The notes: generated from the letters alone by a model not told the origin. Shown: positions 52,683 to 62,275, numbered from the stretch's first letter. The stretch is 64,000 nucleotides of DNA from Lachnospiraceae bacterium (GCA_003447295.1 DLZQ01000066.1:73843-137842), one strand, 5' to 3'. Made by a program: numbers and translations.

Positions 52683-53453
52683 ATGTCCGTGGAAAATGAA
52701 AAAGAAATACAACAGCTGAAAAACCGGATCCGTGAACTGGCAGACAAATCCTACAACCAGAACCAGTACACCTTTACCGGATTCTTAGGACTGGCGGAGC
52801 AGGATGCCCTGTGGCAGGTGGAACGGGAAGTGAAGTTTGCAGGGATCACCTTATACGGCGGCAGGGAAGAGACAGAGCGGAAGATACTTCGCTTCGGCAG
52901 TGAGGCGGAGCTGGGCTATGAACAGCCCTTTCCCATCTGTTGTATACGGATCAGACCTCTATCCGCGAAATTTGCAGACAAGCTGTCCCACAGGGATTAT
53001 CTGGGGGCACTGATGAACCTGGGTATTGAACGCAGCACCATCGGCGATATTCTGCCGGGAGAGGGCGAAGCTTTTTTGTTCTGTCTGGATACCATTGCGG
53101 AATTTATCTGTGATAATCTGGAGCAGATCCGACATACGCATGTTAGGTGTGAGGTGGTGGATGCTGCGGCAGAAGTACCGCAGGAAGATACGTTAAAACA
53201 GGTCATTCAGGTGGCAAGTCCACGTGTTGATGCTGTCATTGCCAAGGTATATAATAAATCCAGAAGTGACTGCCTGGAGCTGTTCCGGGCGGGAAAGGTA
53301 TATGTGAACGGCAGGCTTTGTGAAAATAATTCCAAGCCCCTGGAGGCGGGGGATGTGGTAAATGCCAGAGGCTACGGTAAATTCCGCATAAACGGTGAGC
53401 CCCATGCCACGAGGAAGGGGAAGCTTGCCATAGAGGCGGAGGTGTATCCGTAG
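52683..53453 (+). CDS. ylmH: YlmH-family S4-domain RNA-binding protein
   Basis: A 256-residue protein with an N-terminal YlmH domain (YTFTGFLGLAEQ) and a C-terminal S4 domain (SRSDCLELFRAGKVYVNGRL, residues about 190-240). YlmH-type proteins associate with ribosomes and tRNA-like peptidyl-tRNA rescue and are often encoded near ftsZ; here it is far from ftsZ. It is followed 36 bp later by a CmpB-family gene. Confidence 0.88.
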   Translation: MSVENEKEIQQLKNRIRELADKSYNQNQYTFTGFLGLAEQDALWQVEREVKFAGITLYGGREETERKILRFGSEAELGYEQPFPICCIRIRPLSAKFADKLSHRDYLGALMNLGIERSTIGDILPGEGEAFLFCLDTIAEFICDNLEQIRHTHVRCEVVDAAAEVPQEDTLKQVIQVASPRVDAVIAKVYNKSRSDCLELFRAGKVYVNGRLCENNSKPLEAGDVVNARGYGKFRINGEPHATRKGKLAIEAEVYP

Positions 53454-53489
53454 GGAAGTATTTCCGGAAGAACAAAAGGAGGTTAAACA

Positions 53490-54446
53490 GTGTATCATTA
53501 TACTGCGATTCAATGGTTATTTTTCTTTTATTTTTACTGCTTTTTCGGTTGGTGTTTTGAATCCACATATGTATCCATAAAGAGCAGGAAATTAGTTAAT
53601 AGGGGGTTCATGCGCGGACCGTTCCTGCCGCTGTACGGCAGCGGCGCCATCATGATGTTAGTGGTGTCCATGCCGTTCCAGGATAATCTGGTGATGGTCT
53701 ACATCGCCGGATGTATCGGGGCCACAGTGCTGGAGTATGTCACAGGCGTGACCATGGAGGCATTATTTAAAGTCAGATACTGGGACTATTCCAAGAATAA
53801 GTTCAATTTCCAGGGACATATCTGCCTGGGGTCCTCGCTGGCATGGGGTGGTCTGACGATCCTGATGACGGAGTTTATCCATAAGCCCATTGAACATCTG
53901 GTGTTGTCCATTCCGGACAGCATCCTCACTCCGGTGACACTGGTGCTGACGGCGCTGATCGGTGCGGATTTCGCGTTGTCCTTCAAGGCAGCCCTGGATC
54001 TGCGGGATGTACTGGAGAAAATGGAGAAGGCCAAGGAAGATATGCTTCGTATCCAGAAACGGCTGGATGTTATTATTGCCGTGACCAGTGAGGATCTGGA
54101 GAACCGTAAGGAAGGCTTCAGTGAGAGCCTGGCGCAGAAGAAGGAAGACTTTACCGCAAGTATTACCACCAGAGTGGAGGATCTGAAGTCCAACATTGAG
54201 GGCAAGCTGGAGAGCTTCCGCACATCCGCACAGAAATCTCCCAACCAGTATCTGGAAAGCGTGAAGAACGAGGTCGCCGAGTTGCGGCAGAAGTACACCA
54301 GAAGCGTGGCAGACAGAGAGAATGTCAGCAGCTTACGAGATTTCTTCCAGCGTGACATGATCCGTTCCAACCCTACCATGAGTTCTGAGAAATTCAAGGA
54401 AGCCCTGGAAGAATTAAAACAGCATTCGAATAAGAAAAATAAATAA
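53490..54446 (+). CDS. Putative ABC transporter permease-like (CmpB/PF06541) membrane protein with coiled-coil tail
   Basis: A 318-residue protein. Residues 1-165 hold about five transmembrane segments with the family pattern FYFYCFFGWCFES, NRGFMRGPFLPLYGSGA and LEYVTGVTMEALFKVRYWDYS. Residues about 170-300 are charged and heptad-like, predicting a coiled coil. The family is named after a putative permease, but no transport is established. GTG 53490 lies 8 bp after AAAGGAGG. Confidence 0.85.
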   Translation: MYHYTAIQWLFFFYFYCFFGWCFESTYVSIKSRKLVNRGFMRGPFLPLYGSGAIMMLVVSMPFQDNLVMVYIAGCIGATVLEYVTGVTMEALFKVRYWDYSKNKFNFQGHICLGSSLAWGGLTILMTEFIHKPIEHLVLSIPDSILTPVTLVLTALIGADFALSFKAALDLRDVLEKMEKAKEDMLRIQKRLDVIIAVTSEDLENRKEGFSESLAQKKEDFTASITTRVEDLKSNIEGKLESFRTSAQKSPNQYLESVKNEVAELRQKYTRSVADRENVSSLRDFFQRDMIRSNPTMSSEKFKEALEELKQHSNKKNK

Positions 54447-54454
54447 CAAAGTAG

Positions 54455-54506
54455 AAAAGCATGTCTGTGATGCCTGTTTTTTGGGGCGGAAAGGCATGCT
54501 TTTTTG
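54455..54506 (+). terminator. Terminator after the CmpB-like gene
   Basis: AAAAGCATG pairs with CATGCTTTT and is followed by a T run, with a long internal loop. Confidence 0.6.
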
Positions 54507-54540
54507 CACATGGAAAATGCGAAAAAATGGAAAAACAGTA

Positions 54541-54589
54541 TTGACAATATTACGGGGGGGGGTAAACTAAATAGCGGTAAAAATATAAT
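54541..54589 (+). promoter_or_regulatory. Promoter region with a 9-G homopolymer tract
   Basis: A perfect TTGACA (54541-54546) is followed after 16 bp by TAAACT (54563-54568). The spacer contains nine consecutive Gs (54554-54562). A TATAAT at 54584-54589 is a possible alternative -10. A change in tract length would alter the -35/-10 spacing of the first arrangement. Confidence 0.6.
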
Positions 54590-54620
54590 CCATAACATTA
54601 TACTTAGGAGGAATGAGATA

Positions 54621-55619
54621 ATGAAAAAGAAATTAATCATTGCCGCAGCCATTGCATTCGCAGTATTTGCAATTCCTTACGGCAGCAGTGCACTGTCTAC
54701 CGTATCTGTAGCAAGTGAGAATAATACGGTGGTTACACCGAGCACCAAACCGGTAGAAGAGGTAAAGAATGCGGTAGATGCTATTGATACATCCAAGATT
54801 ACTGATGCGGCATCTGCAGATAATGCGGCAGCTGCTTTGACAAAGATCGGTTCTCAGGATCTGAAGGAAGCAATGAATGCAGGACAGGATACTGTTAATG
54901 ATGTTGCAGCTATCGAAGCAGCATACAAAAAGGCAAAGGGAATTAAGGATACTACCCTTGCTAACTCCGGCGCTGTAAAGGCTGTAGGCATTGTTGGTGC
55001 AGCATTTGTTGCTCCTGACACAACACTGAGTGTAGAAGCACCAGCGGCTACGCCTGAGATTGCTTCTTCTACATACGCAGTAACTTCTACTCCCGTATAT
55101 GTAGAAATCAGCCTGAAGGCTGGTCCTTCTTCAGTAAAATCTCTGCCTATCCCTGTAGCAGTTACCATTGAGACTCCTGCAGGTGTAGATGGTAATAAGG
55201 CAGTGATTTTCCACTTTGTAAATGGTGGACTGGAAGAAATCAAGCCTATTTACAATGCTTCCGCAAACACTTTGACCTTTACTGTAAATCACTTCTCCAC
55301 TTTTGCTATTGCAGAAGCTAAGGCTGTCGCAGCGGCTGAAGGTTCTGACAATGCATTCCAGAGATATCGTGATAATTTGGCAAGCGAGATTGCTAACGCT
55401 AAGGACGGCGCTATCATCAAGATCACCAGAGACAAGGAAATCAATGCGCTGCCCAATGATATTATGCAGGCTTTGTACAAGAAGCAGACCGTAGCTCTGG
55501 TACTGGAGTATACTTACAACGATAAGGAATACACTGTAACCATTCCTGCTGGCAAAGCACAAGATAATGCTATCGAATGGTATGGTCCTCTGTATCTGCA
55601 GATGTATTATGGCAAATAA
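54621..55619 (+). CDS. Secreted protein of unknown function
   Basis: A 332-residue protein with a clear signal peptide (MKKKLIIAAAIAFAVFAIPY, predicted cleavage near residue 25-30). The mature part is rich in Ala, Val and Thr. It includes a region like bacterial surface beta-domains (NKAVIFHFVNGGLEEIKP, LTFTVNHFSTFAIAEAK) and a C-terminal alpha/beta-like segment. No LPxTG or other anchor is seen. ATG 54621 lies 9 bp after TTAGGAGG. Its promoter region contains the 9-G tract, so expression may vary between cells. Confidence 0.8.
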   Translation: MKKKLIIAAAIAFAVFAIPYGSSALSTVSVASENNTVVTPSTKPVEEVKNAVDAIDTSKITDAASADNAAAALTKIGSQDLKEAMNAGQDTVNDVAAIEAAYKKAKGIKDTTLANSGAVKAVGIVGAAFVAPDTTLSVEAPAATPEIASSTYAVTSTPVYVEISLKAGPSSVKSLPIPVAVTIETPAGVDGNKAVIFHFVNGGLEEIKPIYNASANTLTFTVNHFSTFAIAEAKAVAAAEGSDNAFQRYRDNLASEIANAKDGAIIKITRDKEINALPNDIMQALYKKQTVALVLEYTYNDKEYTVTIPAGKAQDNAIEWYGPLYLQMYYGK

Positions 55620-55650
55620 GTAACAGCTATCGGATAAAGAAATAAACATA

Positions 55651-55685
55651 AGGCACTCTTCAGTCACTGAGGGGTGCCTGTTTTT
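55651..55685 (+). terminator. Terminator after the secreted-protein gene
   Basis: AGGCACTCTTCAGT pairs with ACTGAGGGGTGCCT, followed by GTTTTTGAC. Confidence 0.85.
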
Positions 55686-55745
55686 GACTGGGAAAACAAA
55701 TATAATGATCATATCGGAAAAAGTACAAAAAGGGAGAGCTTTATT

Positions 55746-57275
55746 ATGAAGAAGCAAAAGCAAAAAGGTGAAGAATTGTTAAATACTTTGGTCTATGCTT
55801 ATCTGGTAATTCTTTTTGCAGGACTCCCTTTGTATATGCAGGATAAACTGGTAATGATCGGTAATGCCAAATATTTGTTTTTCCGCAATACGACACTGAC
55901 ACTGGGAGCATTTATTATGATGGCAGCTTTGTGGCAGAGAATCAGGGGAGAAAAGACACAGACGGTAAAAGAGCAGCGATGGAAGAAAACGGATCTTTGT
56001 ATGGTATTGTATCTGATATCTGCTGCATTGTCTTCGTTGCTCAGTCCCTGCCGTGAAGTAGTGTTTTTGGGATATCCGGGATGGTATATGGGATTGCTTA
56101 CGCAGACTCTGTTAGTTGGAATTTATTTTATGGTCTCCAGGTACTATGATGGCAGCAGAAGCATCTGGTGGATCGCCGGGATCACGGCGGGAATCGTGAC
56201 ACTTATCGGGCTGTTGAACCGTCTGGACATCGATGTGCTGGGAACCTTCCGGGGAATGGAAAACGGAGAATGGAACCGGATGCAGCTGTTATCCACCATC
56301 GGCAACAACAACTGGTATGCCGGTTACATCAGTGTGACGGCGGGAATTTCTATGGCGACAGCTTATTATGGAAAAAAATATGTCAGAGTACTTGGAATGA
56401 TCGGAAGCTTTCTGTTTTTTGCATCGGCCATTACCTCAAACAGTACCACAGCCATACTGGCGGCTTGCGGATTAAGCCTGCTTTTGTTCCTTATTTCTCT
56501 GCGGCAGAGAACCCGGCTGCTGCGGGCATTGGAGATCCTGATGCTTTTGCCACTTTCGGTATTTACAGTCCGGTTGTTCTTATTGTTACATCTGTCCGGA
56601 CTGGTGCTGGCGGGGGATGTCGAAAAGAGGCTTTTTTTTACCGAAGTATGGTATGTCGTATTTGGTGTGGAAGCGGTGCTGTATCTGATCCTGCGAACGC
56701 GGGAGAGGCGACAACGAAAAGATCTTCTGGAAAGCGGCAGAATATACCGGATTGGTGTTGCTGCCGGAGCGGTGATGACATGCTCGGGAGTGCTTTTGGG
56801 ATGTCTGCTTCTTGGGGGAATCACCGGAAATGGAAATGAAATGTTGTCTGAGGCTGCCAACGGGCGCTTGGCCCTGTGGAAGGTCACATTACTGACCTAT
56901 GGAAAAGAAGGATTGTTATACAAATTCTTCGGCACCGGTCCCGGAAGCTATTATCATATGCTCTATCAATGGGGCAGCGATGCCATGGACTGGATCAACA
57001 GAGGATTTTTGGACAATAACATCTATTCCAATGCCCACAACGAATGGCTGACCCTGCTGGTCGAACAGGGAATCTTTGGTGTGACTGCCTATATTGGTAT
57101 TTTTATCACAGCTTTTGCGGATCTTCGGAAAAAGCTCTCCCAAAGCCCGGAGTGCCTTGCTGTTTTCCTCGGACTGACCGGCTACCTGATCTGCTCCTTG
57201 TTTACTTTTCAACATGTATTATCCACACCCTTTGTCTTTGCCCTGCTGGGCATGACAGAGGGTGTTTTTATGTAA
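55746..57275 (+). CDS. O-antigen ligase/polymerase-family membrane protein
   Basis: A 509-residue protein with about twelve transmembrane segments. The large loop contains NAHNEWLTLLVEQGIFG (near residue 430), the hallmark of Wzy_C/WaaL-type enzymes that join glycans to carriers. In a Gram-positive it more likely acts on wall or surface polysaccharide. No other glycan genes are adjacent. ATG 55746 lies after GGGAGAGC. The two-component genes that follow begin after the gene's stop without a clear terminator. Confidence 0.82.
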   Translation: MKKQKQKGEELLNTLVYAYLVILFAGLPLYMQDKLVMIGNAKYLFFRNTTLTLGAFIMMAALWQRIRGEKTQTVKEQRWKKTDLCMVLYLISAALSSLLSPCREVVFLGYPGWYMGLLTQTLLVGIYFMVSRYYDGSRSIWWIAGITAGIVTLIGLLNRLDIDVLGTFRGMENGEWNRMQLLSTIGNNNWYAGYISVTAGISMATAYYGKKYVRVLGMIGSFLFFASAITSNSTTAILAACGLSLLLFLISLRQRTRLLRALEILMLLPLSVFTVRLFLLLHLSGLVLAGDVEKRLFFTEVWYVVFGVEAVLYLILRTRERRQRKDLLESGRIYRIGVAAGAVMTCSGVLLGCLLLGGITGNGNEMLSEAANGRLALWKVTLLTYGKEGLLYKFFGTGPGSYYHMLYQWGSDAMDWINRGFLDNNIYSNAHNEWLTLLVEQGIFGVTAYIGIFITAFADLRKKLSQSPECLAVFLGLTGYLICSLFTFQHVLSTPFVFALLGMTEGVFM

Positions 57276-57279
57276 AGTC

Positions 57280-57338
57280 ATCTTAATAAAGTCTTAAAGG
57301 TTTTTCCTGTTTTTTATTAATCGTTAATCTGTTACAAT
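57280..57338 (+). promoter_or_regulatory. TTAA direct repeats and promoter of the two-component operon
   Basis: ATCTTAA at 57280 and GTCTTAA at 57291 are spaced exactly 11 bp apart. A TACAAT -10-like box lies at 57333-57338. The repeats match those at 17588-17638, suggesting the regulator encoded next door controls its own gene and the distant lipoprotein gene. Confidence 0.55.
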
Positions 57339-57447
57339 AAATTCATCAATGGGACATCAGCGGACAAAGCAGATGCCCGTCAGCGTAAGGGCTCCTTGCG
57401 CAGGAAGTGTCCGGGCTGCAGCCACCGGCACAGAAATGAGGGAGAGT

Positions 57448-58140
57448 ATGTACAATATATTGATCTGTGATGATGAGAAGGATATCGTAAACGCGTTAAA
57501 GATATACTTGAATGACAGCAATTACCATTTTTTAGAGGCTTTTGACGGTGAGGAAGCCGTACATCTGGTAGACACGAATGAGGTGCATCTGGTACTGATG
57601 GATATTATGATGCCGAAGCTGGACGGCATACAGGCGATGATCAGGATCCGGGAGAAGAGTAATGTTCCGGTGATCCTGCTGACAGCCAAGGGTGAGGATT
57701 CCGACAAGGTGCTGGGACTTACGGTAGGAGCGGATGACTATATCACGAAGCCGTTTAATCCCATCGAAGTCTCTGCCAGGGTGAAATCCCAGCTGCGGCG
57801 TTATATGCAGCTGGGGGGCGGAAGTGTGCGGCCGGATGTGATCAAAGTCGGAGGAATTGAACTGGATGACAAGGAGAAACGGGTGACGCTGGATGGTGAG
57901 CCGGTAGCACTGACCCCTACGGAATATGATATTTTAAAGCTGCTGATGCAGAATCCGGGGCAGGTATTTTCTCCGAGAGAGATTTATTCGAAGATCTGGA
58001 ATGATCTGCCACTTGGCAGCGAGAATACCGTGGCAGTCCATATCCGGCATCTGCGGGAAAAGTTAGAGATCAACCCGGCGGAACCCAGATATCTGAAGGT
58101 GGTCTGGGGACAGGGCTACAAGTGTGAGAAGCAGGGATAA
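57448..58140 (+). CDS. OmpR/PhoB-family response regulator
   Basis: A 230-residue regulator. The receiver domain has acidic residues in LICDDEKD, the phospho-acceptor Asp in LVLMDIMMPKLDG (near residue 53), Thr/Ser in LLTAKG and Lys in YITKPF. The C-terminal winged helix (ALTPTEYDILKLLMQNPG to GYKCEKQG) binds DNA, often at 11-bp direct repeats. ATG 57448 gives the standard MYNILICDDEK start; longer upstream frames are unlikely. It is paired with the histidine kinase 48 bp downstream. Confidence 0.94.
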   Translation: MYNILICDDEKDIVNALKIYLNDSNYHFLEAFDGEEAVHLVDTNEVHLVLMDIMMPKLDGIQAMIRIREKSNVPVILLTAKGEDSDKVLGLTVGADDYITKPFNPIEVSARVKSQLRRYMQLGGGSVRPDVIKVGGIELDDKEKRVTLDGEPVALTPTEYDILKLLMQNPGQVFSPREIYSKIWNDLPLGSENTVAVHIRHLREKLEINPAEPRYLKVVWGQGYKCEKQG

Positions 58141-58188
58141 GAGCAGGCAGGAGCGCGGAGCTGCTCTGGGAAGTAAGGAGACAGGAAT

Positions 58189-60615
58189 ATGGATAACATG
58201 GAAGAAAACAGCAGGAACACAGAACAGGACAGAGTGGATGATCCGGTGGAAAATACAGTGAGTACGACGGTAGAACCGGCATTATCAGAGAATAAAAGAG
58301 AACGGAAAAAAAGAGAAAAAGCCGAGAAAAAAAAGAAAGCATCGGCACAAGGAAACAGCCTGATGGGCAGCACACTGGCCAAGGTCGTGGCATTTGTTCT
58401 GATGATCGCTGCCGCAATTGTGGGGGTGTTGGGACTCTATGGTACCTGTATGCTTGCAGACAGTGGAGCGTATTCCTCCGGCAAAACGATGTTCATCCAT
58501 GACCAGCTGTTGTACCGGCAGGTCAATCAGGATCTGTATCAGATACGCGACTGGTATGAGAATGAGAGCTTGCAGACCATGGAAGCCTATTGCAGGCAGC
58601 GGAACATCTGGGTGAAGTTGGAGTGCTACGACCTAGATACGGATGAATTCCTGGGAGAATGGAAGAACGAGGATTACGTAGACAAGACAAATGATCTGAC
58701 CTACCGGCTGGAGTCCCAGGTGTGGCATAGTAATGATAACACCTATAGCAACACGGAAGTTTCCTCTGCCTCTGATGGCTATGAAAGTTATGGAAGCTCT
58801 GAAAGCTCTGATATCATGGAACCTGCGCCATCTGTCGATACCGGGTCTGACGTGGAAAGCATAACGGCAGCGGAGCAGGAAGCCCTTTCCTCCGGCAATC
58901 TGGAGAAATATCTGGATCTGGGGGACAGCGTATCCTTAGGTGGAGAGATTTATGTGCCGGTTGACCGGGCGGAACAATATGCCAAATGGATGATCAAGGA
59001 TGCCTTAAGTGAGACAGAAGGGCTGCAGGAAGAGGCTGCAGAGGAAGCATTAGCAGAGCGTAACAAGCGTATTGTGGTTACCCTGACAGTGAATTCCAGC
59101 CTGCCGAAGGAAGATGAATATGCCCTGATCTATCATCAGGCGGAGCAGCTTTATGATAACCGGAATGTGATCCCTGTGGCATGCTGTGTGGGAACGGTAC
59201 TGGCATTATTATGCTTTATTTTCCTGCTGTGCAGTGCCGGACATAAGAATGGCAGGGAGGGTATTACTCCCAGTGCGATCCATGAGATTCACCTGGATGT
59301 GTATACAGTGGTCGTTGCCGTTGGAGCCTTTATCGGTCTGTACCTGGCTGTTGGATGGATCGGTGTGAACCTGTCAAATATGATCAATCTGATCGTGCTG
59401 GTGGTACTGTTTGCGGCAGAGGTGATATGGTGCACCCTGTACTTCATGGAGCTGGCCATCCGCCTGAAAATGGGAAAATGGTGGCAGAATACGATCCTGT
59501 ATAGAGTGTTCCGGTTCTTCGGAAGATTCTGCAAGAGAGTTTTCCGCGGTATTGTGAAATTGATCCGTGGGATTCCTATGGTATGGAGAACAGCACTTTT
59601 GTGCCTTGCAGTCTGCGTGGTAGAGTTTTTCGGTTTAATACTGTTTTATAATGATAGAGTTGTATTACTCTTTTTCTGGGCCATAGAGAAATTTATTCTG
59701 TGCGGTGCGATTACTTTTGTGGCATTGATGTGCAAAGAACTGCAGGAGGGCAGTGAAGCATTGGCGGACGGAGATCTGAATTATAAGCTGGATACCTCCC
59801 ATATGGTATTGTCCTTCAAGGAGCACGGAGAGAATCTGAACAGCATCGGCGAGGGAATTTCCGCAGCTGTGGAGCAGAGGATGAAGAGTGAACATCTGAA
59901 GACGGAGCTGATCACGAATGTGTCCCATGACATCAAGACCCCGCTGACTTCCATTATCAATTATGCGGATCTCATCGGAAAAGAAGTGTCCGGTGATGCG
60001 AAGGATACCGGAGACGGTGTCGGCACAGAGACTGCACAGGAGAGAGAACAGCATATATCGGAGTATGCCGAGGTGCTGCTGCGTCAGTCCCAGAAGCTGA
60101 AAAAGCTGCTGGATGATCTATTGGAGGCATCCAAAGCTACCACCGGCAATCTGGAGGTCCATCCGGAGGTCTGTGATGTGTCGGTACTGCTGTCACAGGC
60201 GGTGGGGGAATATGAGCAGCGCTTTGCTGAAAAAAAGCTGGAGACCATCGTAAAACAGCCGGAGGAGACCGTGAAGGTCATGGCGGACGGCAGACATCTG
60301 TGGAGAGTGTTCGACAATCTGTTAAACAATATTTACAAATATGCCCAGGAGGGCAGCCGTGTTTACCTGAATGTAGAGCATGACAGCCAGAATATCAGAA
60401 TTATTTTCCGGAATATGTCGGCATATCCGCTGGAGATGTCACCGGAGGAACTGGAAGAGCGGTTCACCAGGGGGGACAGATCCCGCCATATGGAGGGCAA
60501 CGGACTGGGACTGTCCATTGCCAAGAGCCTGACGGAGCTGCAGAAGGGCGATATGGAGATCGTTACGGACGGTGACCTGTTCAAGGTGGTGATCACACTG
60601 CCAAAGACGATGTAA
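58189..60615 (+). CDS. Membrane histidine kinase
   Basis: An 808-residue sensor kinase. A charged, Lys-rich cytoplasmic N-terminus (residues 1-60) is followed by a transmembrane helix, a large extracellular domain (about 90-320) and about five further helices to about residue 515. The HisKA box NVSHDIKTPLTS has the phospho-accepting His near residue 580. A Gly/Asp-rich insert breaks the dimerisation helices. HATPase motifs are NNIYKYA and GNGLGLSIAKS. The signal is unknown; the extra membrane helices suggest sensing in the envelope. Confidence 0.92.
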   Translation: MDNMEENSRNTEQDRVDDPVENTVSTTVEPALSENKRERKKREKAEKKKKASAQGNSLMGSTLAKVVAFVLMIAAAIVGVLGLYGTCMLADSGAYSSGKTMFIHDQLLYRQVNQDLYQIRDWYENESLQTMEAYCRQRNIWVKLECYDLDTDEFLGEWKNEDYVDKTNDLTYRLESQVWHSNDNTYSNTEVSSASDGYESYGSSESSDIMEPAPSVDTGSDVESITAAEQEALSSGNLEKYLDLGDSVSLGGEIYVPVDRAEQYAKWMIKDALSETEGLQEEAAEEALAERNKRIVVTLTVNSSLPKEDEYALIYHQAEQLYDNRNVIPVACCVGTVLALLCFIFLLCSAGHKNGREGITPSAIHEIHLDVYTVVVAVGAFIGLYLAVGWIGVNLSNMINLIVLVVLFAAEVIWCTLYFMELAIRLKMGKWWQNTILYRVFRFFGRFCKRVFRGIVKLIRGIPMVWRTALLCLAVCVVEFFGLILFYNDRVVLLFFWAIEKFILCGAITFVALMCKELQEGSEALADGDLNYKLDTSHMVLSFKEHGENLNSIGEGISAAVEQRMKSEHLKTELITNVSHDIKTPLTSIINYADLIGKEVSGDAKDTGDGVGTETAQEREQHISEYAEVLLRQSQKLKKLLDDLLEASKATTGNLEVHPEVCDVSVLLSQAVGEYEQRFAEKKLETIVKQPEETVKVMADGRHLWRVFDNLLNNIYKYAQEGSRVYLNVEHDSQNIRIIFRNMSAYPLEMSPEELEERFTRGDRSRHMEGNGLGLSIAKSLTELQKGDMEIVTDGDLFKVVITLPKTM

Positions 60616-60681
60616 ACTGTTTTTACGAATACGAGCACTCGACGAAACTCTGAGAAAATTAATCTGACTCTGAATAATTAC
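60612..60681. repeat. Degenerate third copy (C) of the hairpin repeat family
   Basis: Starts GTAAACTGTT inside the kinase stop region and ends CTCTGAATAATTAC, resembling the outer arms of copies A and B. In between, 60623-60644 is an inverted, diverged version of the 23-bp hairpin repeat (rc CGAGTG-CTCG-TATTCG). Confidence 0.5.
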
Positions 60682-60700
60682 AAATTTTCTAAAAATAGTA

Positions 60701-60729
60701 TTGACAAAACAGAAAAGAAAGATTATTCT
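60701..60729 (+). promoter_or_regulatory. Promoter of the T-box-controlled transporter operon
   Basis: TTGACA (60701-60706), 17-bp spacer, TATTCT (60724-60729). Confidence 0.8.
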
Positions 60730-60735
60730 TAGACA

Positions 60736-61055
60736 CATAAATAACATTCATAAGTTTACCAAACCTGTGAGGAAGAGTAGTAAGCCTTAGGAAATTTTAC
60801 AGAGAGCCGTGGGTGGTGGGATCACGGTAAAGGAACTTTCGCCGAATGGACTTCCGAGGCTGGCCCGAGAACAGATCAGTTTTAGGCGTCAGCGGGATTC
60901 GGACCCGTTATCAAGCCGATGGATATGATAGTATCCAGAGAAAAGTGGACATAATCCGTAAGGATTTGTTAAATTGAGTGGTACCACGATGATGAGCAGG
61001 AGCTTATTACCGTCTCAAATGTATAGAAATATACATTTGGGGCGGTTTTTTTATT
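60736..61055 (+). promoter_or_regulatory. T-box leader, probably tryptophan-specific
   Basis: A long leader with T-box landmarks: GAGGAAGAGTAGTAA at the base of stem I, an AGAGAGCC bulge motif, the specifier region GAA-TGG-AC (TGG at 60847-60849, Trp), the T-box itself GAGTGGTACCACG (60975-60988), and a terminator (CAAATGTATA/TATACATTTG stem, then GGGGCGGTTTTTTT) near 61009-61055. Uncharged tRNA-Trp would stabilise the antiterminator and switch on the transporter genes. Bounds are approximate. Confidence 0.88.
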
Positions 61056-61125
61056 CGAGGTTCAGTAATCTTATGAGCAAACTAATTTCAATTGCGTGGA
61101 TACGCAGAAAGAGAGGAATAAGATT

Positions 61126-62127
61126 ATGAAGAAGAGAATTTTAGCAGCAGTATTAACCGCAGTTATGGCAATGGGTGCCCTCACCGGATGTGGCAGCACA
61201 GGAAGCAAGGATAACTACACCATCGGTATTATGCAGTACGCCGTACACGGATCCTTGGATAACTGTCGTGAAGGATTTTTACAGGGACTTGCCGAGGAAG
61301 GCATCGTAGAGGGCGAGAATCTGACGATTGAATATGTCAATGCACAGGCAGACAACGGAACCTCCGCCATGACCGCCAGCAATTTCGTAAGTAAGAAAGT
61401 AGATATGATCTGTGCCATCGCAACTCCTTGCGCCATGGCAGCATATAATGCTACAATGAATACGGATATTCCCGTGATCTACACCGCAGTATCCGATCCT
61501 GTGGAAGCAGGTCTGGCCAATGAAGACGGTACTCCCGTAGGCAACATCACCGGTACTTCCGATGCGTTAGCAGTAGATGCACAGTTAAAAATGATCCGCG
61601 AGGTACTTCCCGAAGCGAAGACCATTGGTATCATCTACACCACCAGCGAAGCAAACTCCATCAGCACCATCGCAGAGTACAAGGCTCTGGCAGGCAACTA
61701 CGGATTTGAGATCGTGGACAGCGGTGTTACCGCAATGTCTGAGGTGGCTCTGGCAGCAGCGGATGTCGCATCCAAGGTAGACTGCATTACCAACCTGACC
61801 GACAATACCGTAGTAAGTGCACTGCAGACCGTACTGGATGAAGCTAATAAGGCAGGCATCCCCGTATTCGGTTCCGAGGTAGAACAGGTTAAGGCAGGCT
61901 GCGTGGCATCCATGGGTCTGGAATATATCGAGCTTGGTAAACAGACCGGTAAGATGGCAGCGAAAGTCCTGAAGGGAGAGGCAAAGGCTTCCGAACTGAA
62001 CTTCGAAGTGATCTCCGAGCCCAGCCTGTATGTGAACTTCGCAGCAGCAGAGAAGATCGGCCTGGAATTACCTGAGAACTACAAGACCGATGCTTACCAG
62101 TCTTTTGACGAGATTGTAGTACAGTAA
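61126..62127 (+). CDS. trpX: ABC transporter substrate-binding lipoprotein (TrpX-like)
   Basis: A 333-residue lipoprotein with lipobox ALTGC (Cys near residue 22) and the two-lobed fold of the ABC_sub_bind (PF04392) family (IGIMQYAVHGSLDNCREGF, DPVEAGLA, GIIYTTSE, VFGSEVEQVKAGC). With a Trp T-box upstream and matching permease and ATPase downstream it corresponds to the predicted tryptophan transporter component TrpX. ATG 61126 is chosen for its signal peptide and AGAGGAA; GTG 61096 is in frame. Confidence 0.87.
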   Translation: MKKRILAAVLTAVMAMGALTGCGSTGSKDNYTIGIMQYAVHGSLDNCREGFLQGLAEEGIVEGENLTIEYVNAQADNGTSAMTASNFVSKKVDMICAIATPCAMAAYNATMNTDIPVIYTAVSDPVEAGLANEDGTPVGNITGTSDALAVDAQLKMIREVLPEAKTIGIIYTTSEANSISTIAEYKALAGNYGFEIVDSGVTAMSEVALAAADVASKVDCITNLTDNTVVSALQTVLDEANKAGIPVFGSEVEQVKAGCVASMGLEYIELGKQTGKMAAKVLKGEAKASELNFEVISEPSLYVNFAAAEKIGLELPENYKTDAYQSFDEIVVQ

Positions 62128-62275
62128 TTGGGATATTACTGCCGTCAGGCAGAAAGTAATAGAGTAATCTGGATATGCAGAATTATAAGATGTTATTTTG
62201 TGTCCCCGGTGAGACAAAACGAGGAACAGCCGCTAAGCCGTGAGGACAGAAGATATCTGTGGAATGGAGAGAACT

